Origin: Rhodanobacteraceae bacterium
GTDB lineage: Bacteria > Pseudomonadota > Gammaproteobacteria > Xanthomonadales > Rhodanobacteraceae
Assembly: GCA_030123585.1 (NCBI GenBank)
Contig: CP126120.1
Coordinates: forward strand, 682,001 to 746,000
Direction of reading: 5' to 3'
Length of the DNA stretch: 64,000 nt
The notes below the pieces were generated by a model. It saw nothing but the letters and a program-made list of their open reading frames with translations. It was not told the origin of the DNA and did not search any database. Shown here one piece after another: positions 34,159-43,336 of this stretch (positions within the stretch are counted from its first letter, which is position 1; each line of letters opens with the position of its first letter). Position numbers and translations under genes: made by a program.

Positions 34159-36081
34159 TCACAGGTCGCGTGCGACCCTGAACCCGACGCGGCCGCTGCG
34201 CGTGTCGGCGGCCGCACCCTGGCGGAACGACGAGCGATCCTGGTCGGGTGCGCTGCCCCACGATCCGCCGCGGATCACGCGTTCGCCACAACCGGGGTTG
34301 ACCCAGGCACTGCCGTCGGCGGGCGCGCGCACGTAGTTCTCGTGCCAGCAATCGGCGACCCACTCGGACACGTTGCCGCTCATGTCGTACAGGCCGAACG
34401 GGTTGGGCATGAAGCTCATCACCGGCGCGGGACCCCAATAGCCGTCGTTGTAGCCCGGGAACGCGTTGGCCCAACTGCGGTGCGCGGGCGAACGGTCGCC
34501 GCTGCCGGTGAGGTTCTCGACCTTCTGCCTGGGCGTGCCGTCGCCCCACCAGTAGGTGGTGGTGGTGCCGGCACGCTCGGCGTATTCGTATTCGGCTTCG
34601 GTCGGCAGCCGGTAATGCTTGCCGGTGTGCTTGGACAACCACTCCACGTAGGCGTGTGCGTCGTGCCACGACACGTTGACGACCGGATCGTCGTCCTTCG
34701 CGCGCTGGCCGGCGTAATCGTCCTGCCAGTCCACGCCCGAGCGCATCTGCATGCGCCCGTTGGCCTCATCGTACACCGAGGCGCCGCCCAGCCGGTCGGA
34801 ATCCGGTACGTACCCGGAACTGCGCACGAAGGTGCGGAACTCGGCGATGGTGACTTCCGCGCGCGCCAGCGCAAAGCCCTTGGCGATCGTCACTTCGTGC
34901 TGCGGCTGTTCGGCGCCGGTCTGCGAACGGCTGCGCTGCGGCGCGCCCATCTCGAAGCTGCCGCGCGGAATCACCACCATCGCCGGCGCCTGTCCGACGA
35001 TGTCGAGGAAATGGTCGGTGAACACCTGGCCGGGACGGTAGTTCGCGTACTCGCGCGCGTTCTGCACGCTGGCGAGGAACGCGTCGGTCGAAGCGCCCAG
35101 TGTGCCGGCCTGTTCGGCAAGTTTCTGCGCGAGGTCGAGGTTGCCGGCATCCAGCGCCGACTGCGCCTGCGTCATCAGGTTGTCGGCGCGCCCGCTGCGC
35201 ATGTCCGCAATGCGCGCGCGCGTTTGCGCGAGCGCGGGCGAGGACGGCAGGATCGCCGCGGCGTCTGCCAGCGCCGCGTCCGCCTTGGCGTCGTCGTTCT
35301 GCGCGGCGGCAGTCAGGGCACGGTCCAGCGCGGCCTGCTGCACGCGCTGCAGGCCCTGGCGCGCCACCACGTTCTCCGGATCGAGCGACAGCACCTTGCG
35401 GTAGACCGCCAGCGCGGTATCGTCGCCCGGCCCTTCCAGCTTGCCTTTCTGCACCAGCTCCGACGCCTGTTCCAGCAAGGGCTGCACCTTGCTCGCGGCG
35501 TCGATGCGCGCGGACAACGCGGCGATGTCGCCGTCGTGGCCCGGCAACCGCTCCAGCGCATCGAGGCTGGCGCGCGCCGCGTCGGCGTCGCCGCTCGCGA
35601 GCGACTGCTGCGCATTGGCGACCAGCCGGGCGTGCAGCAGCGACACCGCAGCCTTCACATGCGGGTCGTCGGGCGCCTGCTCCGCCGCTTCCAGCACCAG
35701 CGCCAGCGCGCTGTCCTTGTCGGGACCGGCCAGGTTGCCGCCGCGCGCCGCCTTGCCGGCCGCAGTCAGCAACTCGGAAACCCTGCCCTTGCCGGCGCTG
35801 CCGAACGAACCTTCGCGCGCGCGCGCCGCGATCACCGCCGTGGGCGCCAGCGAAATCGGCGGCCCCGCGTTGAGTTCGGATTCGGCAGGAGTCAGACGCG
35901 GCGGCGGCGCCGCGGTGCGCAATGGCGCGCCGGAGGCGGCGCGCAAATGCGATTTCAGGATCGCCGGCTCGACCTTCAACGCCGCCGGAAAGAACCGGTA
36001 CACCAGCGCGAACACCAGCAGCAGCACGCCGATCGTGCCGCCGATCGCGTGCTGACGGGTAACGGATTGCGGATTCGGCAT
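34159..36081 (-). CDS. Membrane-anchored SUMF1/PvdO-domain protein
   Basis: 640 residues. One N-terminal helix (about 12-32, GGTIGVLLLVFALVYRFFP); a long Ala-rich helical region with repeats like PENVVARQGLQRVQQAALDRAL (TPR-like, about 100-340); and a C-terminal formylglycine-generating-enzyme-type domain (360-640) with RGSFEMGAP, VVNVSWHDAHAYVEWLS, RLPTEAEYEYAERAG, NVSEWVADC and ERVIRGGSWGS. The paired copper-binding cysteines of true FGE after RGGS are missing, so it is not a sulfatase-activating enzyme; the domain probably binds or modifies something in the periplasm. The start at 36081 gives a normal signal anchor. Confidence 0.82.
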   Translation of the reverse strand: MPNPQSVTRQHAIGGTIGVLLLVFALVYRFFPAALKVEPAILKSHLRAASGAPLRTAAPPPRLTPAESELNAGPPISLAPTAVIAARAREGSFGSAGKGRVSELLTAAGKAARGGNLAGPDKDSALALVLEAAEQAPDDPHVKAAVSLLHARLVANAQQSLASGDADAARASLDALERLPGHDGDIAALSARIDAASKVQPLLEQASELVQKGKLEGPGDDTALAVYRKVLSLDPENVVARQGLQRVQQAALDRALTAAAQNDDAKADAALADAAAILPSSPALAQTRARIADMRSGRADNLMTQAQSALDAGNLDLAQKLAEQAGTLGASTDAFLASVQNAREYANYRPGQVFTDHFLDIVGQAPAMVVIPRGSFEMGAPQRSRSQTGAEQPQHEVTIAKGFALARAEVTIAEFRTFVRSSGYVPDSDRLGGASVYDEANGRMQMRSGVDWQDDYAGQRAKDDDPVVNVSWHDAHAYVEWLSKHTGKHYRLPTEAEYEYAERAGTTTTYWWGDGTPRQKVENLTGSGDRSPAHRSWANAFPGYNDGYWGPAPVMSFMPNPFGLYDMSGNVSEWVADCWHENYVRAPADGSAWVNPGCGERVIRGGSWGSAPDQDRSSFRQGAAADTRSGRVGFRVARDL

Positions 36082-36167
36082 GCGAGCGCTGGCGATGGCT
36101 GTTATCGTGCAGGGTTCACGATAGCAAACCCATCCCGAATGGAACACCATCGGCAACGGCCCACCCC

Positions 36168-37253
36168 ATGAACGCGGTCTGGATCGACCACGGCGATGCC
36201 CTGCCGCCGCCGCGCGACCGCGCGCCGCTGGGACTCGACACCGAGTTCATGCGCCGCAACACCTTCTTCCCCCAGCTCGCGCTGGTGCAGGCCGCGCACG
36301 CGCACGACCGCTGGCTGATCGACCCGCTGGCCTACGATGCCGGCGCGGACTTGCGTGCGCTGATCGCCGGCCGCGCCTGCGTGATGCACAGCGCGGGCGA
36401 AGACCTGGAAGCGCTCGCGCCGCTGCTGGGCGATGCGCCGTTCGACCTGTTCGACACCCAGATCGCCGCCGCCCTGTGCGGCATGGGGCCTGGCCTCAGC
36501 TACCAGAAACTGGTGGCGGCGTTGCTCGGCATCGCGATCCCCAAGGACGAAACCCGCTCGGACTGGCTGCAACGTCCGCTCACGGCGAGCCAGCTCGAAT
36601 ACGCCGAGCAGGACGTCGCGCACCTCGCGGCCTTGCACGAAAAACTGTCGGCCGAACTGCAACGGCGCGGGCGCAGCGACTGGCACGCCGAGGATTGCGC
36701 GCGCCTGGTGCAACGCGCGCGGCAAAACCAGGCGCAGGCGGATCGCCAGCCGCAACGCGGCTTCGCGACCGCAGCAGATTGGCCGGCCGAAGCCCAGGCG
36801 CGGCTGCGGCGGGTGCTGCTGTGGCGCGACGAAGCCGCGCGCAAACTCGACCGGCCGCGTCCTTGGGTGCTCGACGACGCACACGCGCTGGCCTTGTCGC
36901 AACAGCCGCCCGCGACGCCACAGGAACTGTTCGAGCGCGTGCAGGGCCAACGCGCGCTGCGCGGGCCGCAACGCGGCGAATTGTTCGCCTTGCTGCGCGC
37001 GGGGGCGACGCCGGAAGAACTGGCCGAGCTCGCGCCCATCCCGCCCGCGCCGAAAGGCGAAACCAAACGCGCGGTCGATGCGATGCGCGACGTGGTGCAA
37101 GTCGCCGCCGCGAAACTCGACCTGCCCGCCGGCCTGTTGTGCCCACGCCGGCTGATCGAGGAACTCGTGGTCACCCGCGCCTGGCCCGTGGGCCTGGAAG
37201 GCTGGCGCCGCTCGCTACTGGAAGCGCAACTGGCGCCACTGGTGCCGAGTTGA
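36168..37253 (+). CDS. rnd: Ribonuclease D
   Basis: 361 residues. 3'-5' exonuclease acting on tRNA precursors. DEDDy active site: Exo I LDTEFMRRNTFFPQLALVQ, Exo II MHSAGEDLEAL with FDTQIAAALCG, Exo III LEYAEQDVAHL. One or two HRDC-like helical domains follow (PQELFERVQGQRAL...; RAVDAMRDVVQVAA). Divergent from the SUMF1-domain gene. Confidence 0.94.
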   Translation: MNAVWIDHGDALPPPRDRAPLGLDTEFMRRNTFFPQLALVQAAHAHDRWLIDPLAYDAGADLRALIAGRACVMHSAGEDLEALAPLLGDAPFDLFDTQIAAALCGMGPGLSYQKLVAALLGIAIPKDETRSDWLQRPLTASQLEYAEQDVAHLAALHEKLSAELQRRGRSDWHAEDCARLVQRARQNQAQADRQPQRGFATAADWPAEAQARLRRVLLWRDEAARKLDRPRPWVLDDAHALALSQQPPATPQELFERVQGQRALRGPQRGELFALLRAGATPEELAELAPIPPAPKGETKRAVDAMRDVVQVAAAKLDLPAGLLCPRRLIEELVVTRAWPVGLEGWRRSLLEAQLAPLVPS

Positions 37254-37280
37254 TTCCGACGCATTGCCGCATCAAGGAGC

Positions 37281-37309
37281 TTGGCGCGCGACCGCATACC
37301 GGCTACCAT
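37281..37309 (+). promoter_or_regulatory. Promoter of tRNA-Ala
   Basis: TTGGCG (37281-37286), 17-base spacer, TACCAT (37304-37309). The start would be near 37316, 68 bases before the mature tRNA. Confidence 0.5.
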
Positions 37310-37383
37310 ACGCGGCTCACTGGCGCGCAACGCGCCGGTGCGGCGGACGCCGAATCCGGACGCCTGCCAGGACAACTCAACGT

Positions 37384-37459
37384 GGGGCGGTAGCTCAGCT
37401 GGGAGAGCGCTGCGTTCGCAATGCAGAGGTCGAGGGTTCGATCCCCTTCCGCTCCACCA
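37384..37459 (+). tRNA. tRNA-Ala (anticodon CGC)
   Basis: 76 bases including CCA. Acceptor GGGGCGG / CCGCTCC (one G-T), D-arm GCTCAGCTGGGAGAGC, anticodon stem CTGCG/TGCAG with loop TTCGCAA (CGC), T-arm GAGGGTTCGATCCCCTT. Reads GCG, a frequent Ala codon in this GC-rich genome. Confidence 0.96.
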
Positions 37460-37480
37460 CTTCTTTCCGCGACATCGCGC

Positions 37481-38365
37481 TCAGCGATCGCGATGGACGA
37501 TGTAGCGCGCCAGCCAGCGCAGCGGGTCGGCGGCGTCGCCGAAGGTGTCCAGCGCAGCGAGTGCATCGGCGTACAAGGCATCGGCGCGGCGCTTGGCGTG
37601 GTCGAGCCCCATCAGCGACGGATAGGTCGCCTTGCCGCGCGCGGCATCGGCGCCCTTTGTCTTGCCGGTCAGCGCCTGGTCGCCTTCGACGTCCAGCACG
37701 TCGTCCTTGATCTGGAACGCAAGGCCCGTGCATTCGGCGAAACGGTCGAGCGCATCGCGCGACGCGGCCGGCAGATTCGGCACCGTGCAACACGGCATCA
37801 GCACCGCCGCGCGGATCAGCCTGCCGGTCTTGTCGCGATCGAGTGCTTCGAGGTCGCTGGCCGCGAGTTGCTTGCCTTCGGATTCGAGATCGACCGCCTG
37901 GCCGCCGGTCATTCCGAGTGAACCGGCCGCGGCAGCGAGGATCGCGATCATGCCGAGGCGTTCCGCGGCATCGTGCACGCCGTCGCCGGCGAGGATTTCG
38001 AACGCGCGTGTGTGCAGCGCGTCGCCGGCCAGGATCGCAGTCGCGACGCCGAACGCCTTGTGGGTGGAGGGTTTGCCGCGACGCAGGGCATCGTCGTCCA
38101 TGGCAGGCAGATCGTCGTGGACCAGCGAGAAAGCGTGCACGCATTCGACCGCGCAGGCGGCATCGTCGAGGCGGTCCGCCGCAACGCCCAACGTTTCGCC
38201 GGCCGCGTAACACAGCAGCGGACGGATGCGCTTGCCGCCGCCCAGCACCGAATAGCGCATGGCCGCGTGCAGCGTGGCCGGACGCATGTCCTCGGGTGGA
38301 AGGCGCGCGTCCAGCGCCCGTTCGACGCGTTCCAGATAGCCGGCCACGCGGTCCGCGAATGACAT
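37481..38365 (-). CDS. ispA: Farnesyl diphosphate synthase
   Basis: 294 residues. Condenses DMAPP and IPP to GPP and FPP. First Asp-rich motif DDLPAMDDDALRRGKPSTHKAFG, second FQIKDDVLDVEGD; GGGKRIRPLLCY binds the pyrophosphate. It is divergent from the squalene synthase-hopene operon and supplies its FPP. GAGGAA lies seven bases before the ATG, and a strong promoter is seen upstream. Confidence 0.95.
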   Translation of the reverse strand: MSFADRVAGYLERVERALDARLPPEDMRPATLHAAMRYSVLGGGKRIRPLLCYAAGETLGVAADRLDDAACAVECVHAFSLVHDDLPAMDDDALRRGKPSTHKAFGVATAILAGDALHTRAFEILAGDGVHDAAERLGMIAILAAAAGSLGMTGGQAVDLESEGKQLAASDLEALDRDKTGRLIRAAVLMPCCTVPNLPAASRDALDRFAECTGLAFQIKDDVLDVEGDQALTGKTKGADAARGKATYPSLMGLDHAKRRADALYADALAALDTFGDAADPLRWLARYIVHRDR

Positions 38366-38408
38366 GGGTTGCTTCCTCGGGCGGCCGACGGGCCGCGAAT
38401 ATCGCGCG

Positions 38409-38438
38409 AGCCTAGCGAGACGCCGCGGCGCGTGTCAA
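38409..38438 (-). promoter_or_regulatory. Sigma-70 promoter of ispA
   Basis: On the minus strand: TTGACA (38433-38438, a perfect -35), 18-base spacer, TAGGCT (38409-38414). The leader would be about 37 bases. Confidence 0.72.
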
Positions 38439-38548
38439 AACGTGGTCCCGCTCACCGTCAAGGCAACCGACACGCGACTTCCACCTGATCTTCACGCACA
38501 ATGGTTAGGATCGACTGGCCGGACGCAAAGGCTCCAAGGAGTAGCGGG

Positions 38549-39685
38549 ATGATGACCCATGCTGCCGCGCGCAATCCGCGGCAAGCCGCCGAGGCGTACC
38601 AGGACCTGATCCTGCCGGAAGTGTCGCGCACCTTCGCGTTGACGATCCCGCAGCTCGATCCGCGCCTGCGCACGGTGATCGCGAATGCCTACCTGCTGTG
38701 CCGGATCGCCGACACCATCGAGGACGAACGGGCGCTGCCGTCCGACGTCAAGCAGCAGTTCCACGACCGCTTCACGCGGGTGGTCGCTTCCACCGAGGAT
38801 CCGCACTCGTTCGCGCGCGACCTCGCGCCGCTGCTGCGCGGCAACACGCTGGCCGCCGAGCGCGACCTGGTCGCCAACACCGCGTCGATCATCGAGGTCA
38901 CCGACGGCTTCAACCTCGCGCAGCGCGAATCGCTGGCGCGCTGCATCCGCACGATGTGCACCGGCATGCCGGGCTTCGAACGCCGCGCCAGCACCGCCGG
39001 CCTCGCCGACCTGCACGAGATGGACCGCTACTGCTACTACGTGGCCGGCATCGTCGGGCAGACGCTTACCGATCTCTTCTGCGACTACTCGCCGCGGATC
39101 GCCGAACGCCGCGAGGCGATGGCCAGGCTGGACGTGTCGTTCGGGCAGGGCCTGCAGATGACCAACATCCTCAAGGATTTCTGGGAGGATCGCGAGCGCG
39201 GCGTGTGCTGGCTGCCGCACGACCTGTTCGCGCGCGCCGGCGTCAAGCTCGAAGACATCCGCCGCAGCGACATTCCGGCGGCGTTCGGCAAGGCCTACGC
39301 GCAACTGATCGGCATTGCGCACAGCCATCTGCGCAATGCGCTGGAATACACGCTGCTGATCCCGGAGAAGGAAACCGGCATCCGCCGCTTCTGCCTGATC
39401 GCGCTGGGCCTCGCGATGCGCACGCTGGCGTCGATCCTGGCGCAGCCCGATTTCACCGCGGGCGCGCAAGTGAAGGTGTCGCGCCAGGTCGTCAAGAAGA
39501 TCGTGATCGTCTCGCGGCTGTTCGCCGGTTACAGCCGCGTGTTGCAGCGCTGGTTCGCGCGCCTGGCCGACGGCTTGCCGCTGCAGGCGCTGGCCGACGA
39601 CTGGGGCGGCCTGCTGCCCGATCCGCGCACGGCGTGGCCGCGCAACGACGCCTGCGGGCCGGCCCACGCGATGCCGCTCAAGTAA
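38549..39685 (+). CDS. Squalene synthase (single-enzyme, eukaryote-like type)
   Basis: 378 residues of the squalene/phytoene synthase superfamily. The two Asp motifs are DTIED (55-59) and DFWED (210-214); YCYYVAGIVGQTLTDLF is typical of squalene synthases of the eukaryotic/Methylococcus type rather than HpnC/HpnD. It would convert two FPP to squalene with NADPH. AAGGAG at 38536 fixes the ATG at 38549. Four bases separate it from shc. No C-terminal membrane anchor is seen. First gene of the hopanoid-mevalonate operon. Confidence 0.87.
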   Translation: MMTHAAARNPRQAAEAYQDLILPEVSRTFALTIPQLDPRLRTVIANAYLLCRIADTIEDERALPSDVKQQFHDRFTRVVASTEDPHSFARDLAPLLRGNTLAAERDLVANTASIIEVTDGFNLAQRESLARCIRTMCTGMPGFERRASTAGLADLHEMDRYCYYVAGIVGQTLTDLFCDYSPRIAERREAMARLDVSFGQGLQMTNILKDFWEDRERGVCWLPHDLFARAGVKLEDIRRSDIPAAFGKAYAQLIGIAHSHLRNALEYTLLIPEKETGIRRFCLIALGLAMRTLASILAQPDFTAGAQVKVSRQVVKKIVIVSRLFAGYSRVLQRWFARLADGLPLQALADDWGGLLPDPRTAWPRNDACGPAHAMPLK

Positions 39686-39688
39686 GCC

Positions 39689-41632
39689 ATGCCCGTCGCC
39701 TCCGGCCTTCCGCAACCCGGCCACGCCCCGAACCGCAGCGAGTCCGGCGTGCAGAACCGCTTGACCGATGCGATCGATGCTGCGCGCGCGCGCCTCCTCG
39801 CGCGCCAGCACGCGGACGGTTACTGGCAATACGAACTCGAAGCGGACTGCACCATTCCCGCCGAATACATCCTGATGCTGCACTACCTCGGCGAATCCGA
39901 CCGCCTGCTGGAAGCGCGCCTCGCCGCCTACCTGCGCGAACGCCAGTGCCGCGACGGCGGCTGGCCGCTGTATCCCGATGGCGCGCTGGACGTGAGCTGC
40001 AGCGTGAAGTGCTATTTCGCGCTGAAGCTGGCCGGCGACCGCGCCGACGCGCCGCACATGCAGCGCGCGCGCGAAGCGATCCTGGCGCGTGGCGGCGCCG
40101 CGCGCAGCAACGTGTTCACCCGCATCGCGCTGGCGCTGTTCGGCGAACTGCCGTGGCGCGGCGTGCCGTTCCTGCCCGTCGAAATCGTGCTGCTGCCGCG
40201 CTGGTTCCCGTTCAACCTGTCCAAGGTGTCGTACTGGTCGCGCACGGTGATGGTGCCGCTGTCGGTGCTGACCACGCTGAAGCCGCGCGCCGCGAATCCG
40301 CGCGGCGTGCACATCCGCGAACTGTTCGTCACGCCGCCGGAACGGGAGCCGCACTACTTCCACCCGCGTTCGCTGCTGAACCACGCGCTGTTCGTGTGCG
40401 AGGAGATCGTGCGCCGCCTCGAACCGCTGATCCCCAGGCGGTTGCGCAGGCGCGCGCTGCAGCGCGCCGAGGCCTGGATCCTCGCGCGCCGCAACGGCGA
40501 CGGCGGCCTGGGCGCGATCTTTCCCGCGATGGTCAACGCCTACGAAGCGCTCGCCCTGCTGGGCTATCCCCCGGAACACCCCGCCCGCCGCGAAACCCGC
40601 AAGGCCATCGACGACCTGCTGGTGGTGCACGACCACCACGCGTGGTGCCAGCCGTGCGTGTCGCCGGTGTGGGACACCGGCCTCACCTGCCTTGCCTTGC
40701 AGGAAGATCCGGACGCGCCGCAGACCGCGATCGCGCGCGCGCTGGATTGGCTGGTCTCGCGCCAGTTGCGCGACGAGGACGGCGACTGGCGCAGCTACCG
40801 TCCGGACCTGCCGGGCGGCGGCTGGGCCTTCCAGTTCAGGAACGACGCCTACCCCGATCTCGACGACACCGCGGTGGCGGCGCGCGCGCTGCACCAATCC
40901 TCGCAACACTCGCGTTATGCACTTGCGATCGAGCGCGCCGCCGACTGGCTGTGCGGCATGCAGTCGAGGAACGGCGGTTTTGCGGCGTTCGATGCCGACA
41001 ACGATCACCAGTGGCTCAACCAGATTCCGTTCGCCGACCACGGCGCGCTGCTCGATCCGCCGACCAGCGACGTCTCTGGGCGCGTGCTGAAGCTGCTCGC
41101 GTTGCTCGACCGCGCGCAGGACCGCACCGCGCGCGAACGCGTGCTGCGCTTCCTCCTCGCCGAGCAGACCCCGGAAGGCGCGTGGTTCGGACGCTGGGGC
41201 ACCAACTACATCTACGGCACCTGGTCGGTGCTGGTCGCGCTGCGCGCGGCCGGCCTGCCCTGCGCTGCGCCGCCGGTCCGGCGCGCGGTCGCGTGGCTGA
41301 AGTCGGTGCAGCAGGCCGACGGCGGCTGGGGCGAAGGCAACGACAGTTACCTCGATCCCGCGCTGCGCGGCCGCGGCGCGCGCAGCGGACCGGCGCAAAC
41401 CGCGTGGGCGCTGCTGGCGCTGATGTCGGCGGGCGAAGCCGACAGCCCGGCAGTCGCGCGCGGCATCGACTATCTGCTGAAGACCCAGGCCGGCGGCGAA
41501 TGGCACGACACGCGCTTCAATGCGCCCGGTTTCCCGCGCGTGTTCTACCTGAAATACCACGGCTACAGCCGCTACTTCCCGTACTGGGCACTGGTGCGTT
41601 ATCGCAATGTCCGCACCCGCCGCGCCCACTGA
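39689..41632 (+). CDS. shc: Squalene-hopene cyclase
   Basis: 647 residues, the usual size. Cyclises squalene to hopene/hopanol at the membrane. The catalytic Asp motif is DLDDTA (about residue 390; DVDDTA in most). QW repeats are visible (ARQHADGYWQYELE; RQCRDGGWPLY; RNGDGGLGAIF; QQADGGWGEGNDS). The C-terminal FYLKYHGYSRYFPYWAL is well conserved. The end overlaps hpnG by 26 bases. Confidence 0.95.
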   Translation: MPVASGLPQPGHAPNRSESGVQNRLTDAIDAARARLLARQHADGYWQYELEADCTIPAEYILMLHYLGESDRLLEARLAAYLRERQCRDGGWPLYPDGALDVSCSVKCYFALKLAGDRADAPHMQRAREAILARGGAARSNVFTRIALALFGELPWRGVPFLPVEIVLLPRWFPFNLSKVSYWSRTVMVPLSVLTTLKPRAANPRGVHIRELFVTPPEREPHYFHPRSLLNHALFVCEEIVRRLEPLIPRRLRRRALQRAEAWILARRNGDGGLGAIFPAMVNAYEALALLGYPPEHPARRETRKAIDDLLVVHDHHAWCQPCVSPVWDTGLTCLALQEDPDAPQTAIARALDWLVSRQLRDEDGDWRSYRPDLPGGGWAFQFRNDAYPDLDDTAVAARALHQSSQHSRYALAIERAADWLCGMQSRNGGFAAFDADNDHQWLNQIPFADHGALLDPPTSDVSGRVLKLLALLDRAQDRTARERVLRFLLAEQTPEGAWFGRWGTNYIYGTWSVLVALRAAGLPCAAPPVRRAVAWLKSVQQADGGWGEGNDSYLDPALRGRGARSGPAQTAWALLALMSAGEADSPAVARGIDYLLKTQAGGEWHDTRFNAPGFPRVFYLKYHGYSRYFPYWALVRYRNVRTRRAH

Positions 41633-42350
41633 GCACGCCGCTCCCGAGGTCATCGGGCCCGCTGTGATCGGAGTGATCGTCGCCCTGCCCGCCGAAGCCC
41701 GCAGCCTGGGCATACGGGACACGCGGCCCGGCGCCTGCGTGCGCTGGCGCGAAGGCTGGGCGGCGGTTTCCGGGATCGGCCCGTACAACGCCATGCGCGC
41801 GGCGGAACGCCTGCTCGCCTGTGGCGTGACCCGGCTGGAAAACTGGGGCGTGGCGGGCGCGCTGGACGCCGGCCTCGCGTCCGGCGACCTGCTGGTTCCG
41901 GACCGCATCCTCTACGCGCACGGCGATCCCGGATTCGAAATCGACCGGAACGCGGGCGCGCGGCTGGCCGCGGCGTTCGATGAATCGCTGCGGGTGCGCC
42001 GCGGCGCGCTGTGGTCGGTGCAGCAGCCGCTCGCGTCCGAAGCCGACAAGCGCAGCCTCGCCGCGCGCAGCGGCGCGCTCGCGGTGGACATGGAGGCCGC
42101 GCCGATCGCCGCGGTGGCGGCGCGCGCCAGGCTGCCGTTCGTCGCGGTGAAGGCGATCTGCGATCCGGTGACCCGCGAAGTGCCCGGACGGATCGCGCGG
42201 ACGCTGGGCGACCGCGGCGTCTCGATGCGGATGGTGGCGGCGATCGCGCTGGGCGGCCCCGCGACCTGGCGGGCGACGCACGCCCTGACGCGCGACTTCG
42301 CGCGGGCGCGGCGCACGCTCGCGGCCGCCGCGCGGCTGTCCGCCGCATGA
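41607..42350 (+). CDS. hpnG: Adenosylhopane nucleosidase HpnG
   Basis: 247 residues of the nucleoside phosphorylase fold. Removes adenine from adenosylhopane to give ribosylhopane, the second step of side-chain formation. Motifs: GVIVALPAEARSLG at the N-terminus, NWGVAGALDAGLASGDLLVP, and the catalytic-site VDMEAAPIAAVA with AVKAICDPVTREVP. Start ATG 41607 lies within the end of shc; stop overlaps hpnA (ATGA). Confidence 0.9.
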   Translation: MSAPAAPTEHAAPEVIGPAVIGVIVALPAEARSLGIRDTRPGACVRWREGWAAVSGIGPYNAMRAAERLLACGVTRLENWGVAGALDAGLASGDLLVPDRILYAHGDPGFEIDRNAGARLAAAFDESLRVRRGALWSVQQPLASEADKRSLAARSGALAVDMEAAPIAAVAARARLPFVAVKAICDPVTREVPGRIARTLGDRGVSMRMVAAIALGGPATWRATHALTRDFARARRTLAAAARLSAA

Positions 42351-43336
42351 GCGCACGCGTCCTCGTCAGCGGCGCCGGCGGCTTCGTGGGATCGGCGGTG
42401 GTGCGCGCGCTGCTGCGCCACGGTTACACCGTCCGCGCGCTGGCGCGTCCGGCCAGCGACACGGCCAACCTCGACGGCGTCGATGTCGAGATCGCGCGCG
42501 GCGACCTGCTCGACCCGCCGTCGCTGGAACGCGCGCTCGCCGGTTGCGAAGGACTGTTCCACGTGGCCGCCGACTACCGACTGTGGGCGCGTGATCCGCG
42601 CGAGATCGACAAGGCGAACGTGCGCGGTACCCACAACATCCTGCTGGCCGCGCAACGCTGCGGCGTCCGGCGCATCGTGCATACCTCCAGCGTCGCGACG
42701 CTTGGCCTGCATGTCGACGGCACGCCGGCCGACGAAGACACACCCGTTCGCCTCGGCGACATGATCGGCGCGTACAAACGTTCGAAGTTCCTGTCGGAAG
42801 CGCTGGTGCGCCGCTGCGCGGATGCGGGCCACGACATCGTGATCGTGAACCCTTCGGCGCCGGTCGGCCCGCGCGACCGCAAGCCGACGCCGACCGGGCG
42901 CATGGTGCTCGATGCCGCGCGCGGGCGGATGCCGGCGTATGTCGACACCGGCCTCAACATCGTACACGTGCACGACGTGGCCGAAGGGCACATATTGGCG
43001 TACGAGCACGGCCAGCGCGGGCGCCGCTACGTGCTGGGCGGCACCGACATGAGCCTGCGCGAGATCCTGCAAACGGTGGCCGAACTCACCGGCCGCCACG
43101 GGCCCTGGCTGAAACTCCCGCACGCTGCTGTCTTGCCTGTGGCTTACGCCTCGGAAGCGTGGGCGCGCATCACCGGCGTTGCACCGAACATCACGGTGGA
43201 TGGCGCGAAGCTCGCACGCCATCACATGTACTTTTCCAGCCGCCGCGCCGAAACCGAACTCGGCTACCGTGCGCGATCGCCGCGGGAAGCGCTGGCGGAC
43301 GCAATACAATGGTTCCGGGACAACGGATATCTTTGA
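42347..43336 (+). CDS. hpnA: Hopanoid-associated sugar epimerase/reductase HpnA
   Basis: 329 residues, extended short-chain dehydrogenase. NAD(P)-binding SGAGGFVGSAVVRALL and the catalytic YKRSKFLSE (YxxxK) after HTSSVATLG. HpnA proteins regularly accompany shc and hpnG/H, but the exact substrate is not settled; a role in polyol or sugar head groups is assumed. Overlaps hpnG by four bases; its TGA shares a base with the next ATG (TGATG). Confidence 0.9.
   Translation: MSARVLVSGAGGFVGSAVVRALLRHGYTVRALARPASDTANLDGVDVEIARGDLLDPPSLERALAGCEGLFHVAADYRLWARDPREIDKANVRGTHNILLAAQRCGVRRIVHTSSVATLGLHVDGTPADEDTPVRLGDMIGAYKRSKFLSEALVRRCADAGHDIVIVNPSAPVGPRDRKPTPTGRMVLDAARGRMPAYVDTGLNIVHVHDVAEGHILAYEHGQRGRRYVLGGTDMSLREILQTVAELTGRHGPWLKLPHAAVLPVAYASEAWARITGVAPNITVDGAKLARHHMYFSSRRAETELGYRARSPREALADAIQWFRDNGYL

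Noticed and set aside
34342..36171. Open frame of 609 codons opposite the SUMF1-domain gene
   Set aside because: Antisense shadow without domain signature; the SUMF1 motifs are on the other strand.
38492..41908. Open frame of 1138 codons on the minus strand opposite the squalene synthase and cyclase genes
   Set aside because: It lies antisense to two clear enzymes, is rich in Arg, Ala, His and Gln as expected of GC-rich reverse frames, and has no recognisable domain.
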